Assembly (NCBI RefSeq): GCF_001625565.1
Contig: NZ_AUXS01000011.1
Coordinates: 1 to 64,000, forward strand
Direction: 5' to 3'
DNA: 64,000 bases
DNA from: Pseudoalteromonas luteoviolacea NCIMB 1944
Lineage (GTDB): Bacteria; Pseudomonadota; Gammaproteobacteria; Enterobacterales; Alteromonadaceae
Shown here: in pieces, positions 1 to 9,382 of the stretch
How positions within the stretch are numbered: position 1 is the stretch's first letter
Layout: each line of letters starts with the position of its first letter
The notes under the pieces: generated by a model
The model's input: the letters and a program-made list of their open reading frames with translations, nothing else
Database searches by the model: none
Told to the model about the DNA's origin: nothing
Program-made: the position numbers and the translations under genes

Positions 1-1
1 T

Positions 2-796
2 ATGGACACTGCATTGGCGGGCAAAGCAAACCAATCTTCGGTCGACTCAGCGCTTGCTTTAAAAGCAAACAAGACAGATCTTGATACTGCGGTTACAAAT
101 GTAGTGAGATTTGATCCCGCGAAATTGGTTTGGGATGTGGCAAACTCCTACAAAGCCGGAGAAGTTGCAAGAGTAAACTTCACTGGCAATATGTATATTG
201 CATTGAAAGATGTGCCAAATAGCTTAGATATTAAACCAACTACCCATCCGGAATACTGGGCCCTTTTTGTTGAAGGGAATGCGCCGAAGAGTGTAAAAGT
301 CGTCTTTGCGACCAGTCAAGTTTTTGATGGTAATTTAGGAGATCGTTCTGGTGCGGATGCTAAATGCCAGGCAGCAGCGGACGCTAGTAGTGTAGCTCCT
401 GCTGGGACGTATAAAGCACTATTAAATGTAAGTGCATCTCTAGCATCATCTTATATTAGCCCTAGCCATACGTATTACCGAGTTGATGGACAAATTGTGG
501 CACAAGGGTCGTCCTTCTTTGATCCTTCGGCCACCTTGAGTCTTCCAATCGATCTTGATGAAAATGGCAATCAAGTAGGTGGAAATGCATGGACAAATAT
601 GACGCCTGCTGGAGGTGACGATAAGTGGAATGCTTGTGAGTATTTCTCATCAACAAGTACGCCTATTTGGGATAAATACTCAGTCAATGTCGGTGCAAGA
701 GTTGGCCATATAGGGGCGACGGATGTTGCATGGAGATCGAGTAGTACTTACCTAACTTGTAATTCAACTGCGAGACTCTACTGTGCCCAGCAATAA
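2..796 (+). CDS. Repeat-stalk protein with C-terminal lectin-like domain (5' end outside window)
   Basis: The reading frame is open to the left edge, so this is probably the 3' part of a longer gene. The first 30 residues hold a 13-residue repeat (DTALAGKANQSSV, then DSALALKANKTDL, then DTAV), the pattern of trimeric phage tail-fibre or surface-adhesin stalks. Residues about 43-90 (Trp, YKAGEVARV, Tyr, then PEYWALF) resemble small CBM5/12-type carbohydrate-binding modules. The remainder, with Cys near residue 122 and several near the end (CNSTARLYC), resembles DUF1554/C-type-lectin-like domains. A role in surface or tail binding is inferred. A good terminator follows 14 bases after the stop. 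Confidence 0.6.
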   Translation: MDTALAGKANQSSVDSALALKANKTDLDTAVTNVVRFDPAKLVWDVANSYKAGEVARVNFTGNMYIALKDVPNSLDIKPTTHPEYWALFVEGNAPKSVKVVFATSQVFDGNLGDRSGADAKCQAAADASSVAPAGTYKALLNVSASLASSYISPSHTYYRVDGQIVAQGSSFFDPSATLSLPIDLDENGNQVGGNAWTNMTPAGGDDKWNACEYFSSTSTPIWDKYSVNVGARVGHIGATDVAWRSSSTYLTCNSTARLYCAQQ

Positions 797-809
797 TTAG
801 ATAGAGTGG

Positions 810-837
810 AAAAGCCTATTCAATGAATAGGCTTTTT
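810..837 (+). terminator. Rho-independent terminator
   Basis: Arms AAAAGCCTATTC and GAATAGGCTTTT around a 3-base loop, ending in a T-run, directly after the stop of the preceding gene. Confidence 0.85.
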
Positions 838-840
838 ATT

Positions 841-1333
841 GCTTTGGCTTATCTGCTAAAAAATAAAAACGCTCAAAAATACTCAAAAACCTTCAATCAT
901 CCTGTCTTTATTGAAAGCGTGTATATTTGCGTTTTCGAAAAATAGAATCCTCTCAATGTCTTTCATGTTTACCCGTGGTTGACCAATAAAACCAAGTTAA
1001 CAAGCGTGACTATTTGCTATCAAAAGAATGCCAAGCAACCTGCAATGGTCTGTTTTGAGTAGCGGTGCGATTAAAATAGCAAGCTGATCAACCTAATGTT
1101 GCTTCTAGAGCTATTTTATACAATGGGACAGGAACTAAACCTCACCGCAACTCATTGCATCGGTCATAGCTTTAATTTGAACGAGAGTTTTTCATGGGAT
1201 TTCAGTTGCATAATTGTATTTGGTGAGGTGCCATGTGACATGCAGGTATTGAAATCATCATGTAGTGTGTTAGAGCCCGATGAAAATACTTGTGGGAATA
1301 CATTACACTCGGGCTTAGGAACTTTATTTACGA
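841..1333. other. Gene-free stretch
   Basis: I see no convincing gene. An 88-codon plus-strand frame (from 1096) has no ribosome site and overlaps the end of the opposite-strand lipoprotein gene. Arms GAGCCCGA (about 1273) and TCGGGCTT (about 1309) separated by 27 bases could be a weak terminator for that lipoprotein gene. Confidence 0.4.
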
Positions 1334-2086
1334 CTAATTTATGCGAACTTCAAACTTTTTAGAATAACGTTGTTGTATCGCACGTGCTCGACTGCTGTCA
1401 GCGAATCGGCTGTCTAACGTACCGTGGTTAAAGCGTTCCATGAATACTTCACCCTCGCACGACTTTTTATTATTGAGTACAGAGTCATTGAGACCTTCAA
1501 GTGATGCTAAGTCTATGCTCAAACTACCGTCATCGTTGGTATCGATATAATTTTCAACAACACTGGCCTCATTGCCATCATCCTTTTTGCATCTTATCGT
1601 AAGTTTTGCATCAAGTTGGGTGTTATTTTGTTTACTATCCGTCCAGCTAACTTCGAGTGTATCTGTTTTGTGAAAAGACTGATTTTCTTGAGGGGTAATA
1701 ATCGTAAATGGCTTTGGCATAATTAGCGTGGTCGTCAGCGCGTCACCCACTGCATCCCTAGTTAGAGTCACAGTATATTTGGTGCCTTCTTCGGAAATAT
1801 TGAACACAGCACGGTAATCAATATCAAAAAAGTCGTCATCTCTTTCTAGAGCTTTAGTAACACCTGCCGCGCTGGCCTCAAGTCGGTCTTTGTCTGATAG
1901 CTTTATATTGTTGCCATTTCTGCCACTGACATTGAGCTCTGCGATAACACGGCTATCTTTACCTTGCGATGTAACATAAATATCGGCCCAGATGGCTTCT
2001 GTTTTGACATCCTTGGACTCTGTGGTTTCAGTGGAGCATCCTGCTAAAAGAAGAAGGGGTAAAGCTGCGAACGATTTTAGTTTCAT
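1334..2086 (-). CDS. Uncharacterised lipoprotein
   Basis: The 250-residue product starts with a lipoprotein signal peptide: Lys at 2 and 4, a hydrophobic run, and lipobox LLAGC with Cys17 as the lipidated residue. The next residues are STETTE, so an outer-membrane destination is likely because there is no Asp at +2. The mature part is rich in Asp, Thr and Asn, with predicted beta-strand character and two Cys (RCKKD near 166, SCEGE near 210). I do not recognise a named family. The gene stands alone, flanked by long AT-rich gaps. Confidence 0.75.
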   Translation of the reverse strand: MKLKSFAALPLLLLAGCSTETTESKDVKTEAIWADIYVTSQGKDSRVIAELNVSGRNGNNIKLSDKDRLEASAAGVTKALERDDDFFDIDYRAVFNISEEGTKYTVTLTRDAVGDALTTTLIMPKPFTIITPQENQSFHKTDTLEVSWTDSKQNNTQLDAKLTIRCKKDDGNEASVVENYIDTNDDGSLSIDLASLEGLNDSVLNNKKSCEGEVFMERFNHGTLDSRFADSSRARAIQQRYSKKFEVRIN

Positions 2087-2574
2087 ATTGGTACCCGTGA
2101 TTAAAAAGTGTACCTAATATTAGTATTCTTTTAATCAAACTAAAATACAACATAACAATTTTATACAATTTAAATTTGCTGCGTATTTAATCGCATGTTG
2201 GGTGTGATGCAGAGAAGTTAAGTTGAACTTCCATGTTCAGGTAAAAATCTAGTTCACTTTATTGGAACAATATGAATATAAAATGGATTTTTAAATTAAG
2301 CAATAATAAAAACATAAAATATGATAATTTACATTAGGTTATAAATTCACATTGGCACTTTAATTTTATCTGTGAGTTAATTTTGACGCGGGCTCCAAGC
2401 AAAGCGCAAGCCTGTTGGATTTTTGTCCGAGAAAGCACCAATTCACACGTTGCGACAATCTATGAGGGAAATTGACCAAAATATGAATAAATAAAAAGAT
2501 CTACCTGACAAATATAATACTATCAGTGCACGTCACTATTTTCGGCCGCCTTTACTTTGTATATCTGGTTGATT
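2087..2574. other. AT-rich gene-free stretch
   Basis: This stretch separates two minus-strand genes. It would contain the promoter of the lipoprotein gene and the 3' end of the DUF6351-like transcript. I see no stem with a T-run and no RNA gene. Confidence 0.5.
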
Positions 2575-4794
2575 TTAATTCCTTGTTTTGGTCAATAATA
2601 CCGTGTTTGAACCTAACTCAGCATCCTCATTGGCGCTGTTTTTTCTCGAAATGTATTCTCGTGGTATTCCCATATCTACACCATTGTAATCACATACCCC
2701 TTGAGGAAAAATTCTTTTTAAATCATCCATATATTTGGACATATCAATGGCACCGTATACACCGCTTTCAATGGCTTTTTTCACTGGCATAAGCGGGCAT
2801 TTGAACATAGCTCCATCCCAATGACCCCCAGCTTCAATTCTACTTGTACTAAACATAGGGAAACGGGCTTGGCATGCACCCTCTACACTATTGTTCCATT
2901 TGCCATTGAAAACGCCCTGACCAGACGCCAATACAGAGCCATCTCGGTCAAAGCAGCTGTCTTGTAAATCGTCCGGTTTTGCGCCAAGTACATCGTGAGT
3001 ATTCGAAGACTGCAACTCAGTTAACCAAACGTCCATCATATCGAATGCTTGTTTAGTGGGGTTATAATCTTTGTGCGCAACCCAGATAATGTGATTTTTG
3101 CTGTGGCCACGCGCTTGTTCAATGCGTAAACGACTATAGAAAGAGGCAGACATATGGTGCATATCTAATTCGTTTTCCAGATAGTGTCTCGCATCAATTA
3201 CAGGTATGTCGATTTCGCCAATAAACACTTGTCCGGAATGATAGGCCTGTTGCATGGCTTCAATTGAGCCGCTGTGTCTCGGCGCGATGTCGTCAATAGG
3301 GGTGGTAATATTGTGGTTACCCCATAAAGTGAGCCAGATTGGCAATTTGTGACCGAGCGGTAAGACTATTTCCTCTTGTCTCATTTGGTGTTGGGGTTTC
3401 CAAGCACCAATATTAGCATTGAGGTGTAAAAATTCATCAATCGTAATTTTTTTGTCCTTGAGTGCATTTAATCCATATTGAACACCAATATTGTCCCAAG
3501 TACTGAGGCCAAGCCCATGTTCATCTACCCCAAATACATGCGACATGTCTTGCCAATAACTCCAGTTAGTCTGATCTACAACGTATTGTGTAAAGTGCTC
3601 TCTAATAAAACCTTGCCTTGGGTTGTTGATAAAGGCCGATAGGCCAAAGTAACCATTGATACATTCACTACTGCCTTTGGGGAAGCTTGGGACAAATCCA
3701 GACATGAGCTGATTAATCGGCTGCAAAAACCCGCCTTTTTGTGGGAATCCGTTAATGGCATTCATTCCTTCAATAAGTCGGCGCCTCTCCCAGTTGCGCC
3801 AAGCCTTTTTGTCTTGTGCTCTGAAGGTAAAGTAATTATTGAGTAGATCGCAGTCCAGCGCGTAAACGGTTTGGGTGATCATGTCTGGATAGCTGTACAG
3901 TGGGATCAAACCATCCAGAATGCCAGTGCTATTTTGTGCGATTAAGTATTGTGCTAACCCTCCGCCAGAACCGCCCACACCAACAGTGTAAAGGGGGTTG
4001 CCATATAGGCTTGTAAATTGCTTTTTCACTCTTCGCGCAGTGTCTTCTGCCAATAGCATGTTATAGGTATAACTGGTTTTGTTTCCACTTGAGCTAATAA
4101 CGGCATAACCATCCAGCAACTGTTGCGCTTGTCGTGTCATGACCCGCGCTGCTTTTTGTCTGCCTTGCCTGAATCCAATCCCCGAGCCGCCATTGAATTG
4201 ATAAACAAGGCGTTTGTTCCATTTACTTTTGGCAAGCCGATCACCGACTTCAGCGGCTTCAATGGGCATGACGATCGTATAGATAAAGCGGTTAATGGTT
4301 CCTTGTTCGACTCTAAATAAAGGCGTTTTAGTTTGTTTTGCAGTATTTAAATCGTTTATTTTTACAGCTTTAAAACCCTTATTGTTATTGAGCAATGTAT
4401 AGTAATTAATTCTTGTTTTGACGCCACAATCTTTACTGTATCCGATGACTTTATCGTCTTTATATACAGGTATACCGAGCGCCTGATGATTGTCTATTTC
4501 AGGCTGACCAAGCAAGGAATCTCTAGACATACAGTAAAATGGGTATTGATTGGGACCGGAGTACAAGCTGGTATTTGGTCCGATACCGTCTATAGCAATA
4601 GGAAATTGATAATACTCTTGGGGTCTTTTTATTTGAGATATGTGGCTTTTAAAGTCCAGTAAGTGGTTAGCTTGCGCTTGCGCGCTATTTTGCACCGCAA
4701 ATTTACGGTCCTCATTGGTTAAGTCTTGATACAGCCAAAAAGCAAAACTAGCAAAGACGAGAATAGTGACGGCCAACACAAACTTTTTAATCAT
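2575..4794 (-). CDS. DUF6351-family alpha/beta-hydrolase-like protein, membrane-anchored
   Basis: The product is 739 residues. The start at 4794 is preferred over the ATG six codons upstream because AGAGGTG lies just before it. Residues 1-21 form one hydrophobic anchor or uncleaved signal. Motifs recalled from DUF6351 proteins appear in order: VEQGTINRFIYTI, WNKRLVYQFNGGSG, a GYAV strand, then GVGGSGG with Ser276 in a nucleophile-elbow-like GGSGG, followed by ILDGLIP and DCDLLNNYF. These suggest an alpha/beta-hydrolase fold acting on the periplasmic or outer side. The usual N-terminal domain of longer DUF6351 members seems absent. Substrate unknown; the family assignment is from memory. Confidence 0.7.
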   Translation of the reverse strand: MIKKFVLAVTILVFASFAFWLYQDLTNEDRKFAVQNSAQAQANHLLDFKSHISQIKRPQEYYQFPIAIDGIGPNTSLYSGPNQYPFYCMSRDSLLGQPEIDNHQALGIPVYKDDKVIGYSKDCGVKTRINYYTLLNNNKGFKAVKINDLNTAKQTKTPLFRVEQGTINRFIYTIVMPIEAAEVGDRLAKSKWNKRLVYQFNGGSGIGFRQGRQKAARVMTRQAQQLLDGYAVISSSGNKTSYTYNMLLAEDTARRVKKQFTSLYGNPLYTVGVGGSGGGLAQYLIAQNSTGILDGLIPLYSYPDMITQTVYALDCDLLNNYFTFRAQDKKAWRNWERRRLIEGMNAINGFPQKGGFLQPINQLMSGFVPSFPKGSSECINGYFGLSAFINNPRQGFIREHFTQYVVDQTNWSYWQDMSHVFGVDEHGLGLSTWDNIGVQYGLNALKDKKITIDEFLHLNANIGAWKPQHQMRQEEIVLPLGHKLPIWLTLWGNHNITTPIDDIAPRHSGSIEAMQQAYHSGQVFIGEIDIPVIDARHYLENELDMHHMSASFYSRLRIEQARGHSKNHIIWVAHKDYNPTKQAFDMMDVWLTELQSSNTHDVLGAKPDDLQDSCFDRDGSVLASGQGVFNGKWNNSVEGACQARFPMFSTSRIEAGGHWDGAMFKCPLMPVKKAIESGVYGAIDMSKYMDDLKRIFPQGVCDYNGVDMGIPREYISRKNSANEDAELGSNTVLLTKTRN

Positions 4795-4806
4795 ACGCAC
4801 CTCTAT
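4792..4806 (-). promoter_or_regulatory. Ribosome-binding site deciding the start
   Basis: On the minus strand AGAGGTG is followed by CGT and ATG at 4794. The upstream in-frame ATG at 4812 has no comparable site. Confidence 0.7.
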
Positions 4807-5009
4807 GATCATACCACTACTTATAAGTTTAGAATTGCTCCGTCATATGTGTTGTTATATGTTTGTTATTTAAGGTAAACCGGAAAACATTAATATATAA
4901 AACAGCGCATTATTCAACATGGATGAATATAAAAGTGGTAATAAAATGGAGGCTAATAATTGGATGCACAATAAAAATTAACAACAGAGCAGCGGATCAG
5001 AGGGTTGTC

Positions 5010-5043
5010 CAATTGCCACTTTACAGCTGTAATGTGGCAATTG
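5010..5043. repeat. 34-bp near-perfect palindrome
   Basis: Arms CAATTGCCAC and GTGGCAATTG flank the inner palindrome TTACAG/CTGTAA with one T/T mismatch per arm. It lies 13 bases after the stop of the 5056-5682 gene. There is no T-run on either side, so it is not a classical terminator. It may be a dyad operator or a stabilising 3' hairpin. Confidence 0.6.
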
Positions 5044-5055
5044 TTGACGAGATGA

Positions 5056-5682
5056 CTATTTACTAAAGTCGATAGAATCAAAACGTTTTTGTAGCGCTTT
5101 TCTGTGCTCCTGTTCTTCCTCAATATAGGTGCCAGAGAGCATCTCTTCACGTTGCATTTCAAGCATACTGCGTTTTTCATCAATCACTGCAATGAGCTTT
5201 TCTTTATCTGAAGCAAGTAGCTCAGTGGAGTTATTTATGTCTTGCTCCATCAGATCGAGCATTTCAATACGCACACCTAACTCTTTGTATTTTAGAAAGT
5301 CGATGCCCAAACTACCAAATAGAAGCGCTTCGTTAATCTCATGTTGTTCAATTTCAACTTCAATGGGCATATCCATGAGCCCGATTGTGGTTTCTTGATA
5401 AAGCTGAATTGCTTGCGAGCGCTCGTCTAAATCGGGGTTAACGTATTCCTTGGCGTTTTCTAGTGCACGTTCATAATAGGCTTTGGCTTGTTCCGATATT
5501 TCCTCATAATTGGTATTGAGTGATACGGGCATCACGAGGTCCGGGTCGGTGGTAGTTGGTTTGGGGTTGAGTGCATCTTGCATCAAAGAGGCGAACTGAG
5601 CATGTTTTTCAATGCTATGTTGCGCTGTATTTTGTTGAGCTTGAAAAATTCGATTTTGATTTAACGTTGAGATGCTATTCAT
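5056..5682 (-). CDS. Uncharacterised Glu/Gln-rich helical protein
   Basis: The product is 208 residues with no signal peptide and no membrane segment, so it is probably cytoplasmic. It is dominated by acidic, helix-forming sequence: residues 70-100 (AKAYYERALENAKEY) and 130-205 (DLMEQDINNSTELL to RKALQKRFDSIDF) look like long helices or coiled coil. AAGG lies upstream of the ATG at a usable distance. I do not recognise the family. The gene is isolated between the DUF6351-like gene and the TonB receptor, and a strong palindrome follows its stop. Confidence 0.65.
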   Translation of the reverse strand: MNSISTLNQNRIFQAQQNTAQHSIEKHAQFASLMQDALNPKPTTTDPDLVMPVSLNTNYEEISEQAKAYYERALENAKEYVNPDLDERSQAIQLYQETTIGLMDMPIEVEIEQHEINEALLFGSLGIDFLKYKELGVRIEMLDLMEQDINNSTELLASDKEKLIAVIDEKRSMLEMQREEMLSGTYIEEEQEHRKALQKRFDSIDFSK

Positions 5683-5903
5683 ACCCGAGCCTTAGAAAGC
5701 GAAATAGAAACTTTGCCTAAAGGTGGCAAAACTGGAATTAACACTCTGTTAGTTAAGCAATTTATAGACCAAGACAGCGGATGAGTATTTATGTATGAGT
5801 CACTAGGCGTATTTAAGTGTTGTGTTAGAAAGAGGAAGCAAAAACGGTGCTGTTTGGTAAGGCTTGTGGCTTGCGAATTTAACTTGTTGTCATTGGAAAA
5901 GTT

Positions 5904-5928
5904 AAAAGGCGGCAATTTACCGCCTTTT
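5904..5928 (-). terminator. Terminator of TonB receptor gene
   Basis: Arms AAAAGGCGG and CCGCCTTTT around a 7-base loop lie 11 bases past the receptor stop; T-runs occur in both orientations. Confidence 0.85.
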
Positions 5929-5939
5929 ATTGTCGCTAA

Positions 5940-8393
5940 TTAGAACTGATAGTTAACAGTCAATTTAGCGTTGCGCTCGTTACCAGGTAAACCACCTAAG
6001 AACAGCGCTTTGCTGTAGTAAGTTTCATCAGCTAAGTTTTCAATGTTAAGCTGTACGTGGACGCTGTCTAAATAATATGCAGCAGACATGTCCCAACGTG
6101 TGAAGCTGTCGATTTTTGCTGTCGGCAAACCAAAAGAAGGGTGGTTTACCGTGCGTTCTCCTACGTATTGCATGCCTAAGCTTAGTTCTAGCTCTCCGCC
6201 CATCACTTGAGGAAGTGTATGCGTTAACCATGTGCCAGCCATTTTTTCAGGGATCCCTTTTTTGGGGGCTTCCCTTTTATCCGGATCTATCTCTTGATGA
6301 CGAATTGACACTGCATCTTGGTACGTTGCATTGACATTCAATTTCCATGCTTCAGCCAGCGCTAGGTTTAAGTCAAACTCAACACCTTTGGTTGTTTCAT
6401 TGTTGTCATATTTGTAGCGAGGGATCCCGGCATTGAATTCAGGACCTTTTTGCTCGTCATATTCAGGATTTGCATAACGTAAGTTTGTACGTTTGGTATC
6501 AAATACGACAATTGAACCTAGTAAGTCTTCATCAAATGCGGTAAAGCGAATACCGATATCGAGTGTTTCTGACTCTGAATCAGGTGGATTTGGTACAGAT
6601 ACATTGTTACTGATAGATGAAAGCACACCAAATGCAGTACGGCCTTTACCGACATTAATAAACGCTGATAGCTCAGGGATTACTTGGTAGTTAACGCCAA
6701 ATGTATAAGTCATACCTGAGTCATCTGTATCGTTTTCTGGCTCTACTCCTTGTGCGCGAGCTGTACCTAAATGCTGGTATTCTTGCTCAATTTTGGTGTA
6801 TGCGACCCCGGCGCGCATAGTTAATGCGTCCGTTAAATATAGAACTTCCTGTGCACCAATACCGTAAGCAGTCAGTGACTTATCATAATTACTTCTTACG
6901 ATAGGATCGTAATCCATAAATTCGCCAGTACCCCAGTTAGGGTTGCGGATATCTAGGATATAAGGGATCGCGTTGTCTGACTTAGTGCCATCTGCGTCAT
7001 ATGCAGACCACTGTTTGAATGACATATCGCGGTTTTCGTAGTTTACACTGAACAAGTGCTCACCACTTATGTCGCCATAGCTCCAACCAAGTTGTAAGTC
7101 CGCGAAGTACTGCCACGTCTTTTCATCCGAGATTGCACGGCGGTACTCTTGACGACGTGCAGCATATGGGTGCAACTGACCATCTTCTGTGACTAACGGC
7201 GCTCGTGGTGTTGCATTGATGTTACCTGAGCGTTCCCAGTAAACATAGTTGTATGAACCTGTTTGACGCACTAAGTCAGAATCATATTGACGCCATAAAA
7301 CTTGTTGGGTCAGTGTAGACTCTTCACCTAAGTGCCAATCATGACGAAGCTTAAAGCGCAACTCTTTACCTTCATTAGGCGTTGAAAGTGGAGATACTAG
7401 GCTTGTGTCACCTAAATCAATCGGTCTTAGGCCGTCACTTGTAGAGATAGAAGCAGCAAGTTGTTCACGCTGTGCGTCGGTAAGTTGGATCCCTAAATAT
7501 TCAACAATACCATTTTCGTCAGTAAACTTACTTTCATTTGGTAAGTCAGCACCTGTTAGCTTTCTTGGATCGCCACTGATGCTATCCCAGTTTACGATAC
7601 GAACAGGGTCGCCAACAGAGTCTACCTGAACAGCATCATCGATATAGGCTGCTGAAAATAGTAGTGAGTGGTCTTTCGACGCTTCAAACTTAAGGCTTGC
7701 ATAGACTTCATCGCGGTCCTGTTGTAGATCACGGTAGCCATCACTGCGCTCGTGGTTAAGCACCACACGGTATGCTAAGTCGTCAGTAATGGCATTGGTT
7801 GCATCAAGCATCAAGCCATATGTGTTCCAGCTGCCTACTTTTGTGCTGATTTCGTAAGCTTCTTCAAACTGTGGCTTTTTCTCAATCAAGTTGACAACAC
7901 CACCTGCCGCACCAATACCGTAAAGACCTGTTGCAGGACCTTTAAGTACTTCCATGCTTTCAATGTTTGTCATAGAGCGAGTTGGGTTGTAATTGTTACC
8001 AAGGCTTGCACCGCCGTACATGCCGTCATAAGTGTAGTTTACGCCTAGACCACGGATCGCAAGGTTGTCACCGATACCATAGTTATTACCAGCTTGAGTA
8101 AAACCACTGACGTTTCTGATTGCATCTTGCAGCGTATTTGCTGTTTGAGAGTCAAGTAAATCCTTATCAACAATAACCACAGCAGCAGGTGTTTGCATTA
8201 ATGCCATGTTTGATTTGGTCGCAGTACCTGATTCTAAGATCAGTGCGTTATGTTTGTTATAAACGCTGATGCGCTCAATATCGTCTTGGGCTTTGTCAGC
8301 AGCATGCGCTGATGCAACAACACCACCTAGTAAAGCAACTTTAACAGCTGTTGCCAGAACACTTTTTGAATTCAGTGAACGAGAGAATTGCAT
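5940..8393 (-). CDS. TonB-dependent siderophore receptor
   Basis: The 817-residue outer-membrane receptor should import a ferric siderophore using TonB energy. The start at 8393 is chosen because GGAG lies six bases upstream. A signal peptide ends at ASAHA, and a TonB-box-like IERISVYN follows. The plug domain (about 45-200) shows the family motifs VVIVDKDLL, LQDAIRNVSGF, IRGLG, and MEVLKGPATGLYG with GGVVNLIEKKP. The rest is beta-barrel, ending in the expected aromatic Phe (TVNYQF). Length and motifs fit the FhuA/FpvA-type siderophore group, but the ligand cannot be told. A Fur-like operator lies upstream and a terminator follows. Confidence 0.92.
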   Translation of the reverse strand: MQFSRSLNSKSVLATAVKVALLGGVVASAHAADKAQDDIERISVYNKHNALILESGTATKSNMALMQTPAAVVIVDKDLLDSQTANTLQDAIRNVSGFTQAGNNYGIGDNLAIRGLGVNYTYDGMYGGASLGNNYNPTRSMTNIESMEVLKGPATGLYGIGAAGGVVNLIEKKPQFEEAYEISTKVGSWNTYGLMLDATNAITDDLAYRVVLNHERSDGYRDLQQDRDEVYASLKFEASKDHSLLFSAAYIDDAVQVDSVGDPVRIVNWDSISGDPRKLTGADLPNESKFTDENGIVEYLGIQLTDAQREQLAASISTSDGLRPIDLGDTSLVSPLSTPNEGKELRFKLRHDWHLGEESTLTQQVLWRQYDSDLVRQTGSYNYVYWERSGNINATPRAPLVTEDGQLHPYAARRQEYRRAISDEKTWQYFADLQLGWSYGDISGEHLFSVNYENRDMSFKQWSAYDADGTKSDNAIPYILDIRNPNWGTGEFMDYDPIVRSNYDKSLTAYGIGAQEVLYLTDALTMRAGVAYTKIEQEYQHLGTARAQGVEPENDTDDSGMTYTFGVNYQVIPELSAFINVGKGRTAFGVLSSISNNVSVPNPPDSESETLDIGIRFTAFDEDLLGSIVVFDTKRTNLRYANPEYDEQKGPEFNAGIPRYKYDNNETTKGVEFDLNLALAEAWKLNVNATYQDAVSIRHQEIDPDKREAPKKGIPEKMAGTWLTHTLPQVMGGELELSLGMQYVGERTVNHPSFGLPTAKIDSFTRWDMSAAYYLDSVHVQLNIENLADETYYSKALFLGGLPGNERNAKLTVNYQF

Positions 8394-8457
8394 ATTACAC
8401 TCCAAACTTCGCAATATGATTGTTTATTCGCAGAGAGCGCGCATACTAACAGTGATG

Positions 8458-8482
8458 GCAAATGATAACAACTCTCATTTGC
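8458..8482. promoter_or_regulatory. Fur box upstream of TonB receptor
   Basis: The inverted repeat GCAAATGA / TCATTTGC has a 9-base centre (TAACAACTC). The inner 21 bases fit the gammaproteobacterial Fur consensus (AAATGATAA, spacer, TCATTT). It is 65 bases upstream of the receptor start, which suggests iron-repressed transcription. Confidence 0.8.
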
Positions 8483-8670
8483 GTTTAATAAAAGTTGCTA
8501 AAGTTAATTTATGTTATCGATTTATTTATTTGTTTTTATTGTGTGCTTGGTGGGTTTTTTTATTGTTTTAAATTGTGTTTTTATGGTTTTGTTTTTGCTG
8601 CTTAATGTGAATTTTGTTGCATTGTTTAATGCAGCAGCTACAGGTCTTATAAGAAGAAAAACTGAGCAAC

Positions 8671-9363
8671 TTAAGTTTTGCATTGCTCTGAACGGACGAT
8701 TTCGATGTAATGGGCCATACTTTTAGTTTGCTCAAACTCAAATTGCACGTCGATTTGTTCAAGACTATCTATTCTGTCCAATCTGAATTCTCGATACGCT
8801 TGTCGCAATAAACAAAAAGCAATGATTGTCCATTTTCCGCCCCAGTAAACAAGGCCCAATGGTTCGATGGTTCTGTTACTCGGCTGGCCTTTCGCATCTT
8901 GGTAGCTCAAACAAAGCTGGTGCTTAGATTCTATGGCAGAGCGTATCATTTGGCTGTGATTTTGATCTTTTTCTGCATGGGTAAAACCGACTGCAAGAAA
9001 CGGCAGATTGTCACTTAGTTGCTTTAAGTGAGGTGGCAACACCGCCTCAATTTTTGCGATAGCAGAGTGGGCCTGCTGCGCTAATTGCGGATCCGTCCAT
9101 GCTTGCAGCATTCGGCTACCAATGAGCAGAGCTTGCAGCTCTTGAGGGGAGAACATCATCGGTGGCAGATCGCAATCTTTGATAAGATAGCCAATCCCGG
9201 CTTCGCCCTCGACTGGCACACCTGATGTTTGTAGATTTTGAATATCGCGGTAAATTGTGCGCTCAGACACTGCCAACCTGTCAGCCAGTTGCTTGGCTGT
9301 GACAGCCACTTTACGTCCTTTTAAATGGTTAACCAGCTGAAATAGTCGCTCTGATTTATGCAC
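8671..9363 (-). CDS. YafY-type HTH/WYL transcriptional regulator
   Basis: The 230-residue regulator starts at a GTG with GAGG six bases upstream. Residues 1-60 form a DeoR-like winged helix (LADRLAVSERTIYRDIQNLQTSG). The C-terminal half is a WYL-type domain (LCLSYQDAKG, RTIEPLGLVYWGGKWTIIAFC, YREFRLDRIDSL), a fold known to bind small ligands. It sits 19 bases downstream of the small monooxygenase-like gene on the same strand, so the two are probably co-transcribed and autoregulated. A tandem repeat in the operon promoter is a candidate binding site. Confidence 0.88.
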   Translation of the reverse strand: MHKSERLFQLVNHLKGRKVAVTAKQLADRLAVSERTIYRDIQNLQTSGVPVEGEAGIGYLIKDCDLPPMMFSPQELQALLIGSRMLQAWTDPQLAQQAHSAIAKIEAVLPPHLKQLSDNLPFLAVGFTHAEKDQNHSQMIRSAIESKHQLCLSYQDAKGQPSNRTIEPLGLVYWGGKWTIIAFCLLRQAYREFRLDRIDSLEQIDVQFEFEQTKSMAHYIEIVRSEQCKT

Positions 9364-9382
9364 AATTTACCTCTTCGTTTAA

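Noticed and set aside
1096..1362. 88-codon plus-strand reading frame
   Set aside because: No ribosome-binding site, no recognisable domain, and it overlaps the end of the real lipoprotein gene on the other strand.
4863..5066. 67-codon plus-strand frame between two minus-strand genes
   Set aside because: No ribosome site; it runs through the 34-bp palindrome and into the end of the opposite gene.
5679..5915. 78-codon minus-strand frame overlapping the unknown gene start
   Set aside because: It covers the receptor terminator, has odd composition and no ribosome site; treated as chance.
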